Shown here: piece by piece, positions 1 to 5,415 of the stretch | Layout: every line of letters starts with the position of its first letter | Position numbering within the stretch: the first letter of the stretch is position 1 | Assembly (NCBI GenBank): GCA_946407175.1 | Contig: CAMJNB010000123.1 | Location: 1 to 5,424, forward strand | From: an uncultured Selenomonadales bacterium | GTDB lineage: Bacteria > Bacillota_C > Negativicutes > Selenomonadales > Selenomonadaceae | Direction: 5' to 3' | DNA length: 5,424 bases | Notes under the pieces: model-generated | The model's input: the letters and a program-made list of their open reading frames with translations, nothing else | Database searches by the model: none | Told to the model about the DNA's origin: nothing | Program-made: the position numbers and the translations under genes

Positions 1-1206
1 GACGGCGCGTACAACAACTCCCGCACCTTGACGCAGGAAGTTAAAGGCGGCAACGTTGTTATCAGCGACAATGCGTCAATCTCAAGTTACGGCGGCAATA
101 CTTCAAATCAAACCGTTGACTCCAAATTCAGCATAACTCTTCAAGGCGTAAGTGACATTTCGCAAGTTGCCGACGCTAAATATTACGTCTACTACAACAA
201 CACGCCGAAAGCTTATGCAACGTTCGGCGAATTTTTCGGCGTAACCTCCACAAGCACTACCGATACCGTACAAACTGACACTGATACTACCACGACTTCT
301 GCAAGCGGTACTACCACTTCTACAACTACAACCAAAACTGAAACTACTACAACTGAAACCACTACAACGACTACGACGACTGAAACTTCTACCTCGACTA
401 CAGTCACGCCTACCGTAAGCACGGCAACTTCTCAAAATGATACTACTACTGCGACAAGCGGCGGAAATGTCATAAATAATTATTACGGCGACGTTTACAA
501 TGTCACGGGCAACAGCGGCACGGTAGTAGTAGGCAGCAGTGTTTCCGGCGGCGTAGGCAACACCGTGATAATTAACAAGGAAGGCGACACGTACATCTAC
601 AATGCAGGCGATAAAGTCATCAACAACTATCAGCAGGGCGAAGTGGTACGCCTTGACGATTATCAGGGGCTTGACGACATCAGCGGCAACAGTTTTTATA
701 TTAAGTCAAAGAGCGGCAGACTTGAAATTCAAAATATGCGCGATAAATTTATCGGCTACAGCGCCTTTAACAGTGACGTCATCGCCTATTCATACGTTGC
801 AGGAAGTGGCGGAAATGTTGACGGTCGCGGCAAGAGTCAAGCTGAAATTTTAATCGGCGCGGATCACCAGAATAACCAAATCTTTGCAGGTAACGGCGGC
901 TCAAGTGTATGGGGCGGCAACGGCGGCGCTGATACTTTGGTAGGCGGCGACGGCTACGACGAATTTGTCTTCGCGCAGGGCTCAGGCGGCGACGTGATTC
1001 AAAATGCCGGTTCAAATGACATTGTTAATCTGCTCGGCGTTACGCTTGACCAAATTGCAGACGTTTCTGTAAGCTTGGATCAAGTTCACATTAACTTCAC
1101 GAACGGCGAATTTTTGCAGGTTAAAGGAAACAGCGGCGTAGGTTATAGACTGCAAGACCAAACGTACGTTTGCAATCAGTCAACCGGTCAATGGTCTACA
1201 AAATAA
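1..1206 (+). CDS. RTX-type calcium-binding secreted protein, C-terminal part (5' end outside window)
   Basis: The frame is open from base 1 with no stop. The TTG at 28 has no ribosome binding site and is most likely an internal Leu, so this is the last 401 residues of a longer protein. Visible residues 1-81 are Ser/Gly/Asn-rich and beta-like. Residues about 82-153 are a Thr/Ser/Glu linker with long Thr runs. Residues 154-300 carry repeated beta-strand-like motifs such as VINNYYGDVYNV and DKVINNYQQGEVV. Residues about 296-324 hold degenerate RTX nonapeptides, the clearest being GNGGADTLV followed by GGDGYDEFVF. Such nonapeptides form Ca2+-binding parallel beta rolls in proteins usually exported by type I secretion. 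The last 75 residues (SNDIVNLLGVTLDQI onward) resemble the segment that follows RTX repeats. The presence of a type I signal is inference. The protein is probably surface-associated or released; its substrate or adhesive role cannot be told from this fragment. It converges with sbcD. Confidence 0.85.
   Translation, partial: DGAYNNSRTLTQEVKGGNVVISDNASISSYGGNTSNQTVDSKFSITLQGVSDISQVADAKYYVYYNNTPKAYATFGEFFGVTSTSTTDTVQTDTDTTTTSASGTTTSTTTTKTETTTTETTTTTTTTETSTSTTVTPTVSTATSQNDTTTATSGGNVINNYYGDVYNVTGNSGTVVVGSSVSGGVGNTVIINKEGDTYIYNAGDKVINNYQQGEVVRLDDYQGLDDISGNSFYIKSKSGRLEIQNMRDKFIGYSAFNSDVIAYSYVAGSGGNVDGRGKSQAEILIGADHQNNQIFAGNGGSSVWGGNGGADTLVGGDGYDEFVFAQGSGGDVIQNAGSNDIVNLLGVTLDQIADVSVSLDQVHINFTNGEFLQVKGNSGVGYRLQDQTYVCNQSTGQWSTK
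246..459 (+). repeat. Thr-codon low-complexity tract in the RTX protein gene
   Basis: About 70 consecutive codons are mostly ACN (Thr), with interspersed Ser, Glu and Lys. The codons are mixed ACT/ACA/ACC/ACG rather than a pure microsatellite. The tract encodes an extended, probably surface-exposed hinge between the N-terminal segment and the beta-rich RTX part. On the opposite strand it creates Val-rich shadow reading frames that should not be annotated. Confidence 0.8.
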
Positions 1207-1214
1207 GGCTATTA

Positions 1215-1262
1215 GATCGATAGTGGATAGATCGATGGATCGATAGTGGATAGATCGATAGT
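1215..1262. repeat. 23-bp tandem repeat, two copies, in convergent intergenic gap
   Basis: Positions 1215-1237 and 1238-1260 are two copies of a 23-bp unit that differ only in the last base. Each unit is built from GATCGATAGTGGATA (15 bp) followed by GATCGATG or GATCGATA. The palindrome ATCGAT occurs four times, so short hairpins could form. The repeat starts 8 bp after the stop of the RTX gene. No U-tract follows it, so it is not an obvious rho-independent terminator. Function unknown. Confidence 0.85.
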
Positions 1263-1272
1263 AATTTTCTGA

Positions 1273-1293
1273 AAGCTGTAAGCTCTAAGCTAT
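1273..1293 (-). repeat. Heptanucleotide tandem repeat (AAGCTNT x3) overlapping the sbcD stop codon
   Basis: Three 7-bp units AAGCTGT, AAGCTCT and AAGCTAT lie at 1273-1279, 1280-1286 and 1287-1293. Read on the minus strand they begin with the TAG stop of sbcD and continue as TAGCTTAGAGCTTACAGCTT. The same heptamer series begins at the TAG stop of the plus-strand gene ending at 2953, so this is a dispersed element and not part of sbcD itself. Confidence 0.75.
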
Positions 1294-2432
1294 ATCTGCA
1301 AGCCGCCGATAAGTTTTTCCATTGCGTCACGGTAAGCGGCAGGCATTTTCTCTTTCGTCGAGTACTCGTAAAAGTCCACGAAATGTTCAAGCGGCGAAAC
1401 ACCTTCACGCACGTTTAACTTTTGCGCAAAGCCGTCAGTGACATTTACAGTGTTTAAAAATTCAAGGCTTAAAATATTTGGACAGGAACTTTCACGCAGT
1501 CTGTCAGCGGCGGATAAAATATTTTTTTGGTCGTCAATCTGCGCGTGAATGAAATCTTCACTGCGCGGCAAACTGCAAAGTTGCTCAACAGTCCCTTTGA
1601 TAACGCGAACATCACGTCGCGGCGTCAAGGGGATTTTTTTTATGGTAACATTGCCTTCACCGTCAAGCTCGGCAAGCGTCACGCCCTTATTATGACTTGC
1701 CTCACCGAAAGAATATTTTAACGGCGAACCGCTGTAACGAATAAAATTTTTTTCATCGCGGTTAAGCGTCTGTGCACGGTGCAAATGTCCCAATGCCACG
1801 TAGTTGTAAGCGGCAAAATTTTTCTTGTCGACGTTTTCAACCGTGCCGATAAATTTTCTTTCCGAATCTGAACTCACGCCGCCGGTAACAAAGAGATGAG
1901 CCACTGCAACACTGCGCGTACCGGCAGGAATTTTTTTTCGCGCTTGTGACACGTAAAATTTATTCACCTCGTCGGCAGATACTTTATCTTCGGGCTTGGC
2001 GTCAGAAATTTTTTCGCGCAGGTCGGACGGTTCAAAAAACGGTATCATTGAAAAGTAAACGTCGCCGAAATTATCCTGCAACACGATTGTGGCGGGATTC
2101 TCTTGCGGCTTTGTGACGATAAAAAATTTTGCCTGCGCAAGAAGACGCCCTGCGAAATTGAGACGTGCCGCGCTGTCATGGTTACCGCCGATACATAAAA
2201 TCGGAATTTTTCTTTCGTTCAGCTTAGAAATAATTTCATCGAACAAATTCACGGCGTCCACCGGCGGTACGCTCCTGTCATAAACGTCACCGGCAATAAT
2301 CACCGCGTCCGGTTTCTCGTCGTCGACAATTTTCATAAATTCGCCTTTTAAAATGTAATTCTGCTCATCAATCAGCGACGTATTTTTCAAAGTCTTGCCC
2401 AAATGCCAATCCGCCGTATGAAGTATTTTCAT
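1290..2432 (-). CDS. sbcD: Exonuclease SbcCD, nuclease subunit SbcD (Mre11-type metallophosphoesterase)
   Basis: This is the catalytic subunit of the SbcCD complex, the bacterial Mre11-Rad50. With SbcC it opens hairpins and degrades double-strand DNA ends using Mn2+; it acts in the cytoplasm on DNA. All phosphoesterase motifs are visible: D8-x-H10 in TADWHLG, D49 in GDVYDR, N84-H85-D86 in GGNHDSA, H179 in VAHLF, and H216 and H218 in ALGHLHRA. The family motif YSGSPLKYSFGE is at 233-244 and a C-terminal capping region follows. At 380 residues it is close to the usual length of about 400. The start MKILHTADWHLG is the canonical N-terminus, although the ATG has no adjacent ribosome binding site (see the leader feature). 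No sbcC lies beside it: downstream is the convergent RTX gene and upstream is a divergent membrane protein gene. The TAG stop lies inside a heptanucleotide repeat. Confidence 0.95.
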   Translation of the reverse strand: MKILHTADWHLGKTLKNTSLIDEQNYILKGEFMKIVDDEKPDAVIIAGDVYDRSVPPVDAVNLFDEIISKLNERKIPILCIGGNHDSAARLNFAGRLLAQAKFFIVTKPQENPATIVLQDNFGDVYFSMIPFFEPSDLREKISDAKPEDKVSADEVNKFYVSQARKKIPAGTRSVAVAHLFVTGGVSSDSERKFIGTVENVDKKNFAAYNYVALGHLHRAQTLNRDEKNFIRYSGSPLKYSFGEASHNKGVTLAELDGEGNVTIKKIPLTPRRDVRVIKGTVEQLCSLPRSEDFIHAQIDDQKNILSAADRLRESSCPNILSLEFLNTVNVTDGFAQKLNVREGVSPLEHFVDFYEYSTKEKMPAAYRDAMEKLIGGLQI

Positions 2433-2481
2433 AAAATCTGCGCGTTGAATTTTTTTAACTTCAAACGCGCCTGCCTCCCCT
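2433..2481 (-). promoter_or_regulatory. sbcD leader: distant Shine-Dalgarno with hairpin between it and the ATG
   Basis: On the minus strand AGGGGAGG (2481-2474) is an excellent Shine-Dalgarno, but it lies more than 40 nt before the ATG; the bases right before the ATG are AGATTTT. Between them is an inverted repeat. The arm GCGCGTTTGAA (2470-2460) pairs with TTCAACGCGC (2449-2440), giving ten base pairs with one bulged T and a 10-nt A-rich loop. When folded, the remaining spacer is CAG plus AGATTTT, about 10 nt, which is a normal distance. Alternatively the Shine-Dalgarno serves a TTG-initiated 11-codon reading frame (2464-2429) whose TGA overlaps the sbcD start as ATGA. Either route suggests translational control. 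The dyad could also be a repressor site. The structure is seen in the sequence; its function is inferred. Confidence 0.55.
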
Positions 2482-2497
2482 CTGCATTGAAAATGAA

Positions 2498-2525
2498 TTT
2501 GTAAAGTTTTTGTGAAAGTTGTAAA
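2498..2525 (-). promoter_or_regulatory. Candidate sbcD promoter
   Basis: On the minus strand TTTACA (2525-2520) is a 5/6 match to the -35 consensus. It is followed after 16 bp by TACAAA (2503-2498), a 4/6 match to the -10 consensus. This would place transcription start near 2491, upstream of the leader hairpin and Shine-Dalgarno. It overlaps the plus-strand promoter candidate head to head. The -10 is weak, so this is tentative. Confidence 0.3.
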
Positions 2526-2527
2526 AT
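2499..2527 (+). promoter_or_regulatory. Candidate sigma-70-type promoter for the small membrane protein gene
   Basis: TTGTAA (2499-2504, 4/6 match) is followed after exactly 17 bp by TAAAAT (2522-2527, 5/6 match). The start of transcription would be near 2534, about 30 nt before the ATG at 2564. Its -10 overlaps the -35 of the candidate sbcD promoter, so the two divergent promoters could compete. Confidence 0.5.
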
Positions 2528-2563
2528 ATTTTCGCTTAAAAATTTTAAGAAGGACTTAGACCA

Positions 2564-2953
2564 ATGCAAATTTTTTTTATCGTGCTACTGGTAACTGTAG
2601 CTATAATTTTTTTCTGCGGCACCTTTCGCGCTTTTAAAATGTCGAAAAAAGCCGTAGCCTTGATTGAAAAATACGCTAATGACAAAAAAAATCCTACGCT
2701 TGCAGAAGAAATTTTTCATGAGATACAGAAAGATTTTTTCTTACGCAGGATTTTAACTAAGCATAACGCGACGGTTGAGGATATCGCCGAACTTCATAAA
2801 AAACTTTTGAAGTGGGGGGACTTTCGCAAGTACAACCGCTACATACCAATCACGTCTTTTTTCAACACGTCCGCGCTGAAATATCTTTTACAACACAAAG
2901 ACGATGACGCAAAATCTTTGACAATGAAAATGATGAATATTTTTCATTTTTAG
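2564..2953 (+). CDS. Small single-pass membrane protein of unknown function
   Basis: A 129-residue protein I do not recognise. Residues 2-19 (QIFFIVLLVTVAIIFFCG) form one strongly hydrophobic segment, and the basic FRAFKMSKK follows at once. This predicts an N-terminal membrane anchor with the rest in the cytoplasm (positive-inside rule). The soluble part (residues 22-129) is Lys-rich and helical-looking, with charged stretches such as TVEDIAELHKKLLKWGDFRKY and no catalytic motif that I can identify. The start is well supported: AAGAAGGA (2547-2554) lies 9 nt before the ATG, and a promoter candidate lies upstream. It is divergent from sbcD and convergent with the NlpC/P60 gene, so it is probably monocistronic. 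Its TAG stop is the start of a heptanucleotide repeat. Confidence 0.75.
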   Translation: MQIFFIVLLVTVAIIFFCGTFRAFKMSKKAVALIEKYANDKKNPTLAEEIFHEIQKDFFLRRILTKHNATVEDIAELHKKLLKWGDFRKYNRYIPITSFFNTSALKYLLQHKDDDAKSLTMKMMNIFHF

Positions 2954-2974
2954 CTTAGAGCTTAGAGCTTAGAG
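2951..2974 (+). repeat. Heptanucleotide tandem repeat (AGCTTAG x3) overlapping a stop codon
   Basis: Three perfect 7-bp units AGCTTAG lie at 2952-2958, 2959-2965 and 2966-2972, followed by AG. The first bases TAG are the stop codon of the gene ending at 2953. The stretch TAGCTTAGAGCTTA is identical to the minus-strand sequence starting at the sbcD stop. It nearly fills the 23-bp convergent gap before the stop of the NlpC/P60 gene at 2977. Confidence 0.85.
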
Positions 2975-2976
2975 GT

Positions 2977-4206
2977 TTACTTCACGAAATTTACGCCGAG
3001 CATGGCATTTACAGTGTAGACGCCGTAGTCATTGGGATAATCCATCGCCGATACCAAAACTTTGCTGACGTAAATTTTTTTGTCGTCAAGATAATAACTG
3101 CTTGCCGCGTGAATGGCAATCGGCGTGCCGTTTGAATCGTTACCCAAAAGCATAAGTACATGCCCGCGCTTTAAAAGCAGTGCGCCGGTAGGACTTTGTT
3201 GCAAAATTTTTATACGCGCGTCAAAATCTTCACTGCCGAATGTGGCAACGTGCGGCATAAGCTTAAACTGCCTGTCGGCGTCACGCGGAATTTCAATGCC
3301 CATACTTCTGTAAATGTCACTCGTAAACGCGGAGCAGTCGACGCTGTCTTTCAAGCCGCCCCAGCCGTAAACGTCGCCCAAAAATTTAAAACTTTGCCGA
3401 ATAAAATTATTTTTCGTGCAAGGCAGAAAACCTTTGCTTACAGTGTCGTCCTTCGCAATTTTAACCGCCTTTTCGTGAATCTTGTCGCCAACCTGCGCGG
3501 GAATTTTTACAAGCCAAAAGTCGCCGTCTTCTGCGCGGTCGTGAAGTGGAATTACGGCGCCCATTTGAAACAGAATATTTTTGCCGCCGATATTGACGGC
3601 TTTTTTATTTGCAGTCACCACGATAAAATTTTTCGGCTTAACGTATTTAAGCCAATGTTCCCGCGTCGTCATTGCAAGCTTACTTTTATCAATCCAGCCG
3701 AAATAATTTCGTGCCTGCACGAAGAAATATTTTTTATCTGCACTTTCCCACAACACGGCAACCGGTTCGCAAGGGTCAAGCGCGGTACCTTGCAAGTCGT
3801 CGAAGTCGTCGCCTGTCCACTCTTTCGGCAAAAGGCGAATGTTCCCCCTTTCAATCGTCACGGCGTATGAAACGGCAACTTCCTCTGTCAGCGCGTCCAA
3901 ATTTTGATTGGCGTCATTTGGCATCTTAACATCGGCATTAGCCTTTAAAATTCTTTCACGAAGTTTTTCGGCGGAAATTTTTGTCGGATACAAGCTTAAA
4001 TCTGCGGCGTAAGTGTCACCGGCTTTAATTTGTGCATTAAGGTTTGAAATCTCCCGCGCAGATAAAATAATTTCGTCGCCGTCGGAAAGTTTAGCCGTCC
4101 AATATTCCGGCGTCGCCCGCTCGTCCGTAAGTTCGATAGCCGCAGAAACAGTATTGCTCATAAAAATTACCACCGCCATTAAAAATAAAATTACGTTTAA
4201 CCTCAA
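2977..4206 (-). CDS. Secreted SH3-domain NlpC/P60 family peptidoglycan peptidase
   Basis: A 409-residue exported enzyme predicted to cleave peptide stems of peptidoglycan in the envelope (gamma-D-Glu to diamino acid bond in the family). Residues 1-22 are a signal peptide: basic RLN, hydrophobic VILFLMAVVIFM, then NTVSA-A as a likely cleavage site. Residues about 30-130 resemble the N-terminal NlpC/P60-stabilising segment. Residues about 140-260 look like two bacterial SH3 domains (for example ARNYFGWIDKSKL and DFWLVKIPA). The NlpC/P60 domain fills about 265-405. Its triad is readable: Cys291 in SVDCSAF, His349 in KRGHVLML and His366 in AIHAASS. This domain order is that of the SH3b1-SH3b2-NLPC_P60 family. 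The start is TTG, supported by GTGAGG 8 nt upstream; the next in-frame ATG (residue 10) would shorten the signal peptide and lacks a ribosome binding site. It appears to be transcribed alone. Confidence 0.9.
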   Translation of the reverse strand: MRLNVILFLMAVVIFMSNTVSAAIELTDERATPEYWTAKLSDGDEIILSAREISNLNAQIKAGDTYAADLSLYPTKISAEKLRERILKANADVKMPNDANQNLDALTEEVAVSYAVTIERGNIRLLPKEWTGDDFDDLQGTALDPCEPVAVLWESADKKYFFVQARNYFGWIDKSKLAMTTREHWLKYVKPKNFIVVTANKKAVNIGGKNILFQMGAVIPLHDRAEDGDFWLVKIPAQVGDKIHEKAVKIAKDDTVSKGFLPCTKNNFIRQSFKFLGDVYGWGGLKDSVDCSAFTSDIYRSMGIEIPRDADRQFKLMPHVATFGSEDFDARIKILQQSPTGALLLKRGHVLMLLGNDSNGTPIAIHAASSYYLDDKKIYVSKVLVSAMDYPNDYGVYTVNAMLGVNFVK

Positions 4207-4214
4207 AATTTTAA

Positions 4215-4220
4215 CCTCAC
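4215..4220 (-). promoter_or_regulatory. Ribosome binding site that selects the TTG start of the NlpC/P60 gene
   Basis: GTGAGG on the minus strand is separated by 8 nt from the TTG at 4206-4204. The motif GAGGTTAAA is duplicated across the start codon. The ATG at residue 10 has only T/A-rich sequence before it, so TTG is preferred. Confidence 0.6.
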
Positions 4221-4269
4221 AAATTTCAGCACAAAAAAGGTAGCAGATTTTAGTAAATCAGGATTAGAG

Positions 4270-4373
4270 GGGGCGCGCACGGACGCGCGCCCCGTCCGAC
4301 CAAGTCGCCGGACGCGACTTTTGGTCGGACATGTTTTCTTTTGTTACTTTTCTTTTGCGCCAAAAGAAAAGTA
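4270..4373. repeat. Composite element of three consecutive strong hairpins
   Basis: Hairpin 1: GGGGCGCGC (4270-4278) pairs perfectly with GCGCGCCCC (4285-4293), loop of 6. Hairpin 2: 4294-4308 pairs with 4314-4330 (GTCCGACCAA and GTCGC arms), 15 bp with a 2-nt T bulge and a 5-nt loop. Hairpin 3: TACTTTTCTTTTG (4345-4357) pairs perfectly with CAAAAGAAAAGTA (4361-4373), loop of 3. They follow one another almost without gaps in the space between two minus-strand genes. From general knowledge, similar CTTTTCTTTTG/CAAAAGAAAAG arms recur in many Gram-negative genomes as intergenic repeats. A T-rich stretch follows hairpin 2 on the plus strand, but no plus-strand gene ends here, so a plain terminator role is unlikely. 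Confidence 0.75.
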
Positions 4374-4449
4374 TATTCAAATATAAAAAAAACTTGCAAC
4401 CACTTTTTGATAATAACACTAACATAAATTTGACAAAATATTTCAGCAT

Positions 4450-4477
4450 AAAAAAAGCACGTCACATTTCAACGCGC
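4450..4477 (-). terminator. Rho-independent terminator of the two-gene operon
   Basis: On the minus strand GCGCGT (4477-4472) pairs with ACGTGC (4462-4457), with one G-U pair and a 9-nt loop, and is followed directly by seven Ts (4456-4450). It starts 19 nt after the TAA stop of the upstream gene at 4497, in the right orientation. The stem is short, but the U-tract and position fit. Confidence 0.65.
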
Positions 4478-4496
4478 TAAAAGTCATTCGTACAAA

Positions 4497-4853
4497 TTAT
4501 AATTCGGTTTTATATTCATCTTCAAAAATTTTAGTAAGCCGCGCCCTGCCGCCTTTAATGCCGGACTGCTCGACGATTTTCAGCATTGACTTTGTACCGG
4601 CGTGAATATCAAATTTTATGTTGCCGATTGTAAACGCCGAAATTCTTATGAGATTGGACGAAGAGATATTAATATCAAAAGCCGTCTTGCTTAAAAGTTC
4701 GTGCACAATATCCATAAGCCCTTGAATTTTTACTTTATCTTCGTCGGTCAGTCTAAGCTTGGAATCGCGCGCCTGCTTGTAGGGTAAAACAACTTTACGG
4801 CAAGTCGCCCTGCGTTTAAGCAGTTCAAGCAACAATGAAATATTTTTAGCCAT
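4497..4853 (-). CDS. Unknown small basic protein, second gene of a two-gene operon
   Basis: A 118-residue protein I do not recognise. The start at 4853 (MAKNISLLLELLKRR) is preferred over the more upstream start at 4931, because GAGG (4865-4862) lies 8 nt before it and because the longer form would overlap the preceding gene by 68 bp. The N-terminal half is basic and helical (LELLKRRATCRKVVLPYKQA). Residues 41-58 (TDEDKVKIQGLMDIVHEL) look amphipathic. The C-terminal half alternates beta-like stretches (FDINISSSNLIRISAF, IGNIKFDIHAG) with a helix and ends in a charged EDEYKTEL. No signal peptide or membrane segment is visible, so it is probably cytoplasmic. It begins 10 nt after the stop of the upstream gene, whose stop codon overlaps its ribosome binding site, so the two are likely translated in a coupled way. 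A terminator follows. Confidence 0.7.
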   Translation of the reverse strand: MAKNISLLLELLKRRATCRKVVLPYKQARDSKLRLTDEDKVKIQGLMDIVHELLSKTAFDINISSSNLIRISAFTIGNIKFDIHAGTKSMLKIVEQSGIKGGRARLTKIFEDEYKTEL

Positions 4854-4861
4854 TGCCGCCA

Positions 4862-4865
4862 CCTC
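4862..4865 (-). promoter_or_regulatory. Ribosome binding site overlapping the upstream stop codon
   Basis: On the minus strand TGAGG combines the TGA stop of the upstream gene (4866-4864) with a GAGG Shine-Dalgarno 8 nt before the ATG at 4853. This arrangement fixes the start of the downstream gene and implies translational coupling. Confidence 0.6.
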
Positions 4866-5415
4866 AATCTTTTTGGTGAAGGAAGAAAGCTTTACCTGCC
4901 GCTGATTCGAGTTGCAGAGGACTGTTTTCATTAAGACGCCCGCCGTTGTTTACCATAAACGCAACCGCCTTGCACCAATCGCGCATCATACCTTCATCAA
5001 AACCGAGACAGTATGCCAAATCGACAATGTTTGAAAGTTCGCCGTTATAAACTTCATCGCAGACAGACGCGCCGAAGAGCAACCAGAAAATCAGGCGGTA
5101 GAATTCATTAAAATTCTTTTCGCCGTTTTTATTTTTCATGTCGCGATAAATATTTATCAAACCTATTTCGTCAACTTTTTCCAAAGGTCCGGTTTTGCCG
5201 GGCGTGAAAATATTCGCCATAATCGCAATATAAGCGTCGGAAGTGTAATTGACGAATTGCGCCGCCGCAAAAGTTTTGTACTTCGCACTTGCGCCGCCAA
5301 ACATAAAAATACTGCCCGAACGTCCTGCCAAGTAGTTATCCGTGTCTTGAACCAATGCGCGGAATTTAGTTAAACGCATATCGCCCGAGCTGCTTGCATC
5401 TTGTCGAATGGACAT
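4864..5415 (-). CDS. Unknown protein, weak TerB-like pattern, first visible gene of the operon (may be 5'-partial)
   Basis: Residues 1-183 if the ATG at 5415 is the start. Only 9 bases of the window lie upstream (minus strand TATTTTTGT); they show no ribosome binding site and no in-frame stop, so the true start could lie outside the window. Another ATG at residue 13 also lacks a clear ribosome binding site. I do not recognise the protein. Residues 27-55 are Gly/Ser/Ala-rich (YLAGRSGSIFMFGGASAKY). Residues 85-158 are predicted mostly helical, with a hydrophobic stretch FYRLIFWLLFGASVC at 105-119. The segment CDEVYNGELSNIVDLAYCLG (119-138) recalls the acidic turn plus helix pattern of TerB-like helical domains, but this is a faint similarity and no function should be assigned from it. 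No signal peptide is visible. It is coupled to the downstream 118-residue gene. Confidence 0.7.
   Translation of the reverse strand: MSIRQDASSSGDMRLTKFRALVQDTDNYLAGRSGSIFMFGGASAKYKTFAAAQFVNYTSDAYIAIMANIFTPGKTGPLEKVDEIGLINIYRDMKNKNGEKNFNEFYRLIFWLLFGASVCDEVYNGELSNIVDLAYCLGFDEGMMRDWCKAVAFMVNNGGRLNENSPLQLESAAGKAFFLHQKD

Noticed and set aside
28..30. TTG as start codon of the RTX gene
   Set aside because: The frame is open to the left edge and no ribosome binding site precedes it, so it is an internal Leu codon.
213..422. Val-rich minus-strand reading frame under the Thr-rich tract
   Set aside because: It is the complement of repeated ACN codons and has no independent coding signal.
1215..2974. 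CRISPR-like array made of the short tandem repeats
   Set aside because: The units are 7 and 23 bp, directly adjacent and without unique spacers, and no cas gene is present.
3196..3870. 224-codon plus-strand reading frame opposite the NlpC/P60 gene
   Set aside because: It lies entirely antisense to a gene with clear catalytic motifs and a signal peptide. Its translation looks like a shadow and no ribosome binding site supports it.
4430..4435. Perfect -35 hexamer TTGACA on the plus strand
   Set aside because: No -10 hexamer lies at a suitable distance and no plus-strand gene follows.
4250..4465. Two overlapping minus-strand small reading frames across the hairpin element
   Set aside because: They consist of translated hairpin arms and the terminator region. 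Repeats of this kind often give spurious small proteins.
4854..4931. Upstream extension of the 118-residue gene to an ATG at 4931
   Set aside because: It would overlap the preceding gene by 68 bp, while the ATG at 4853 has a well-placed GAGG right after the upstream stop.
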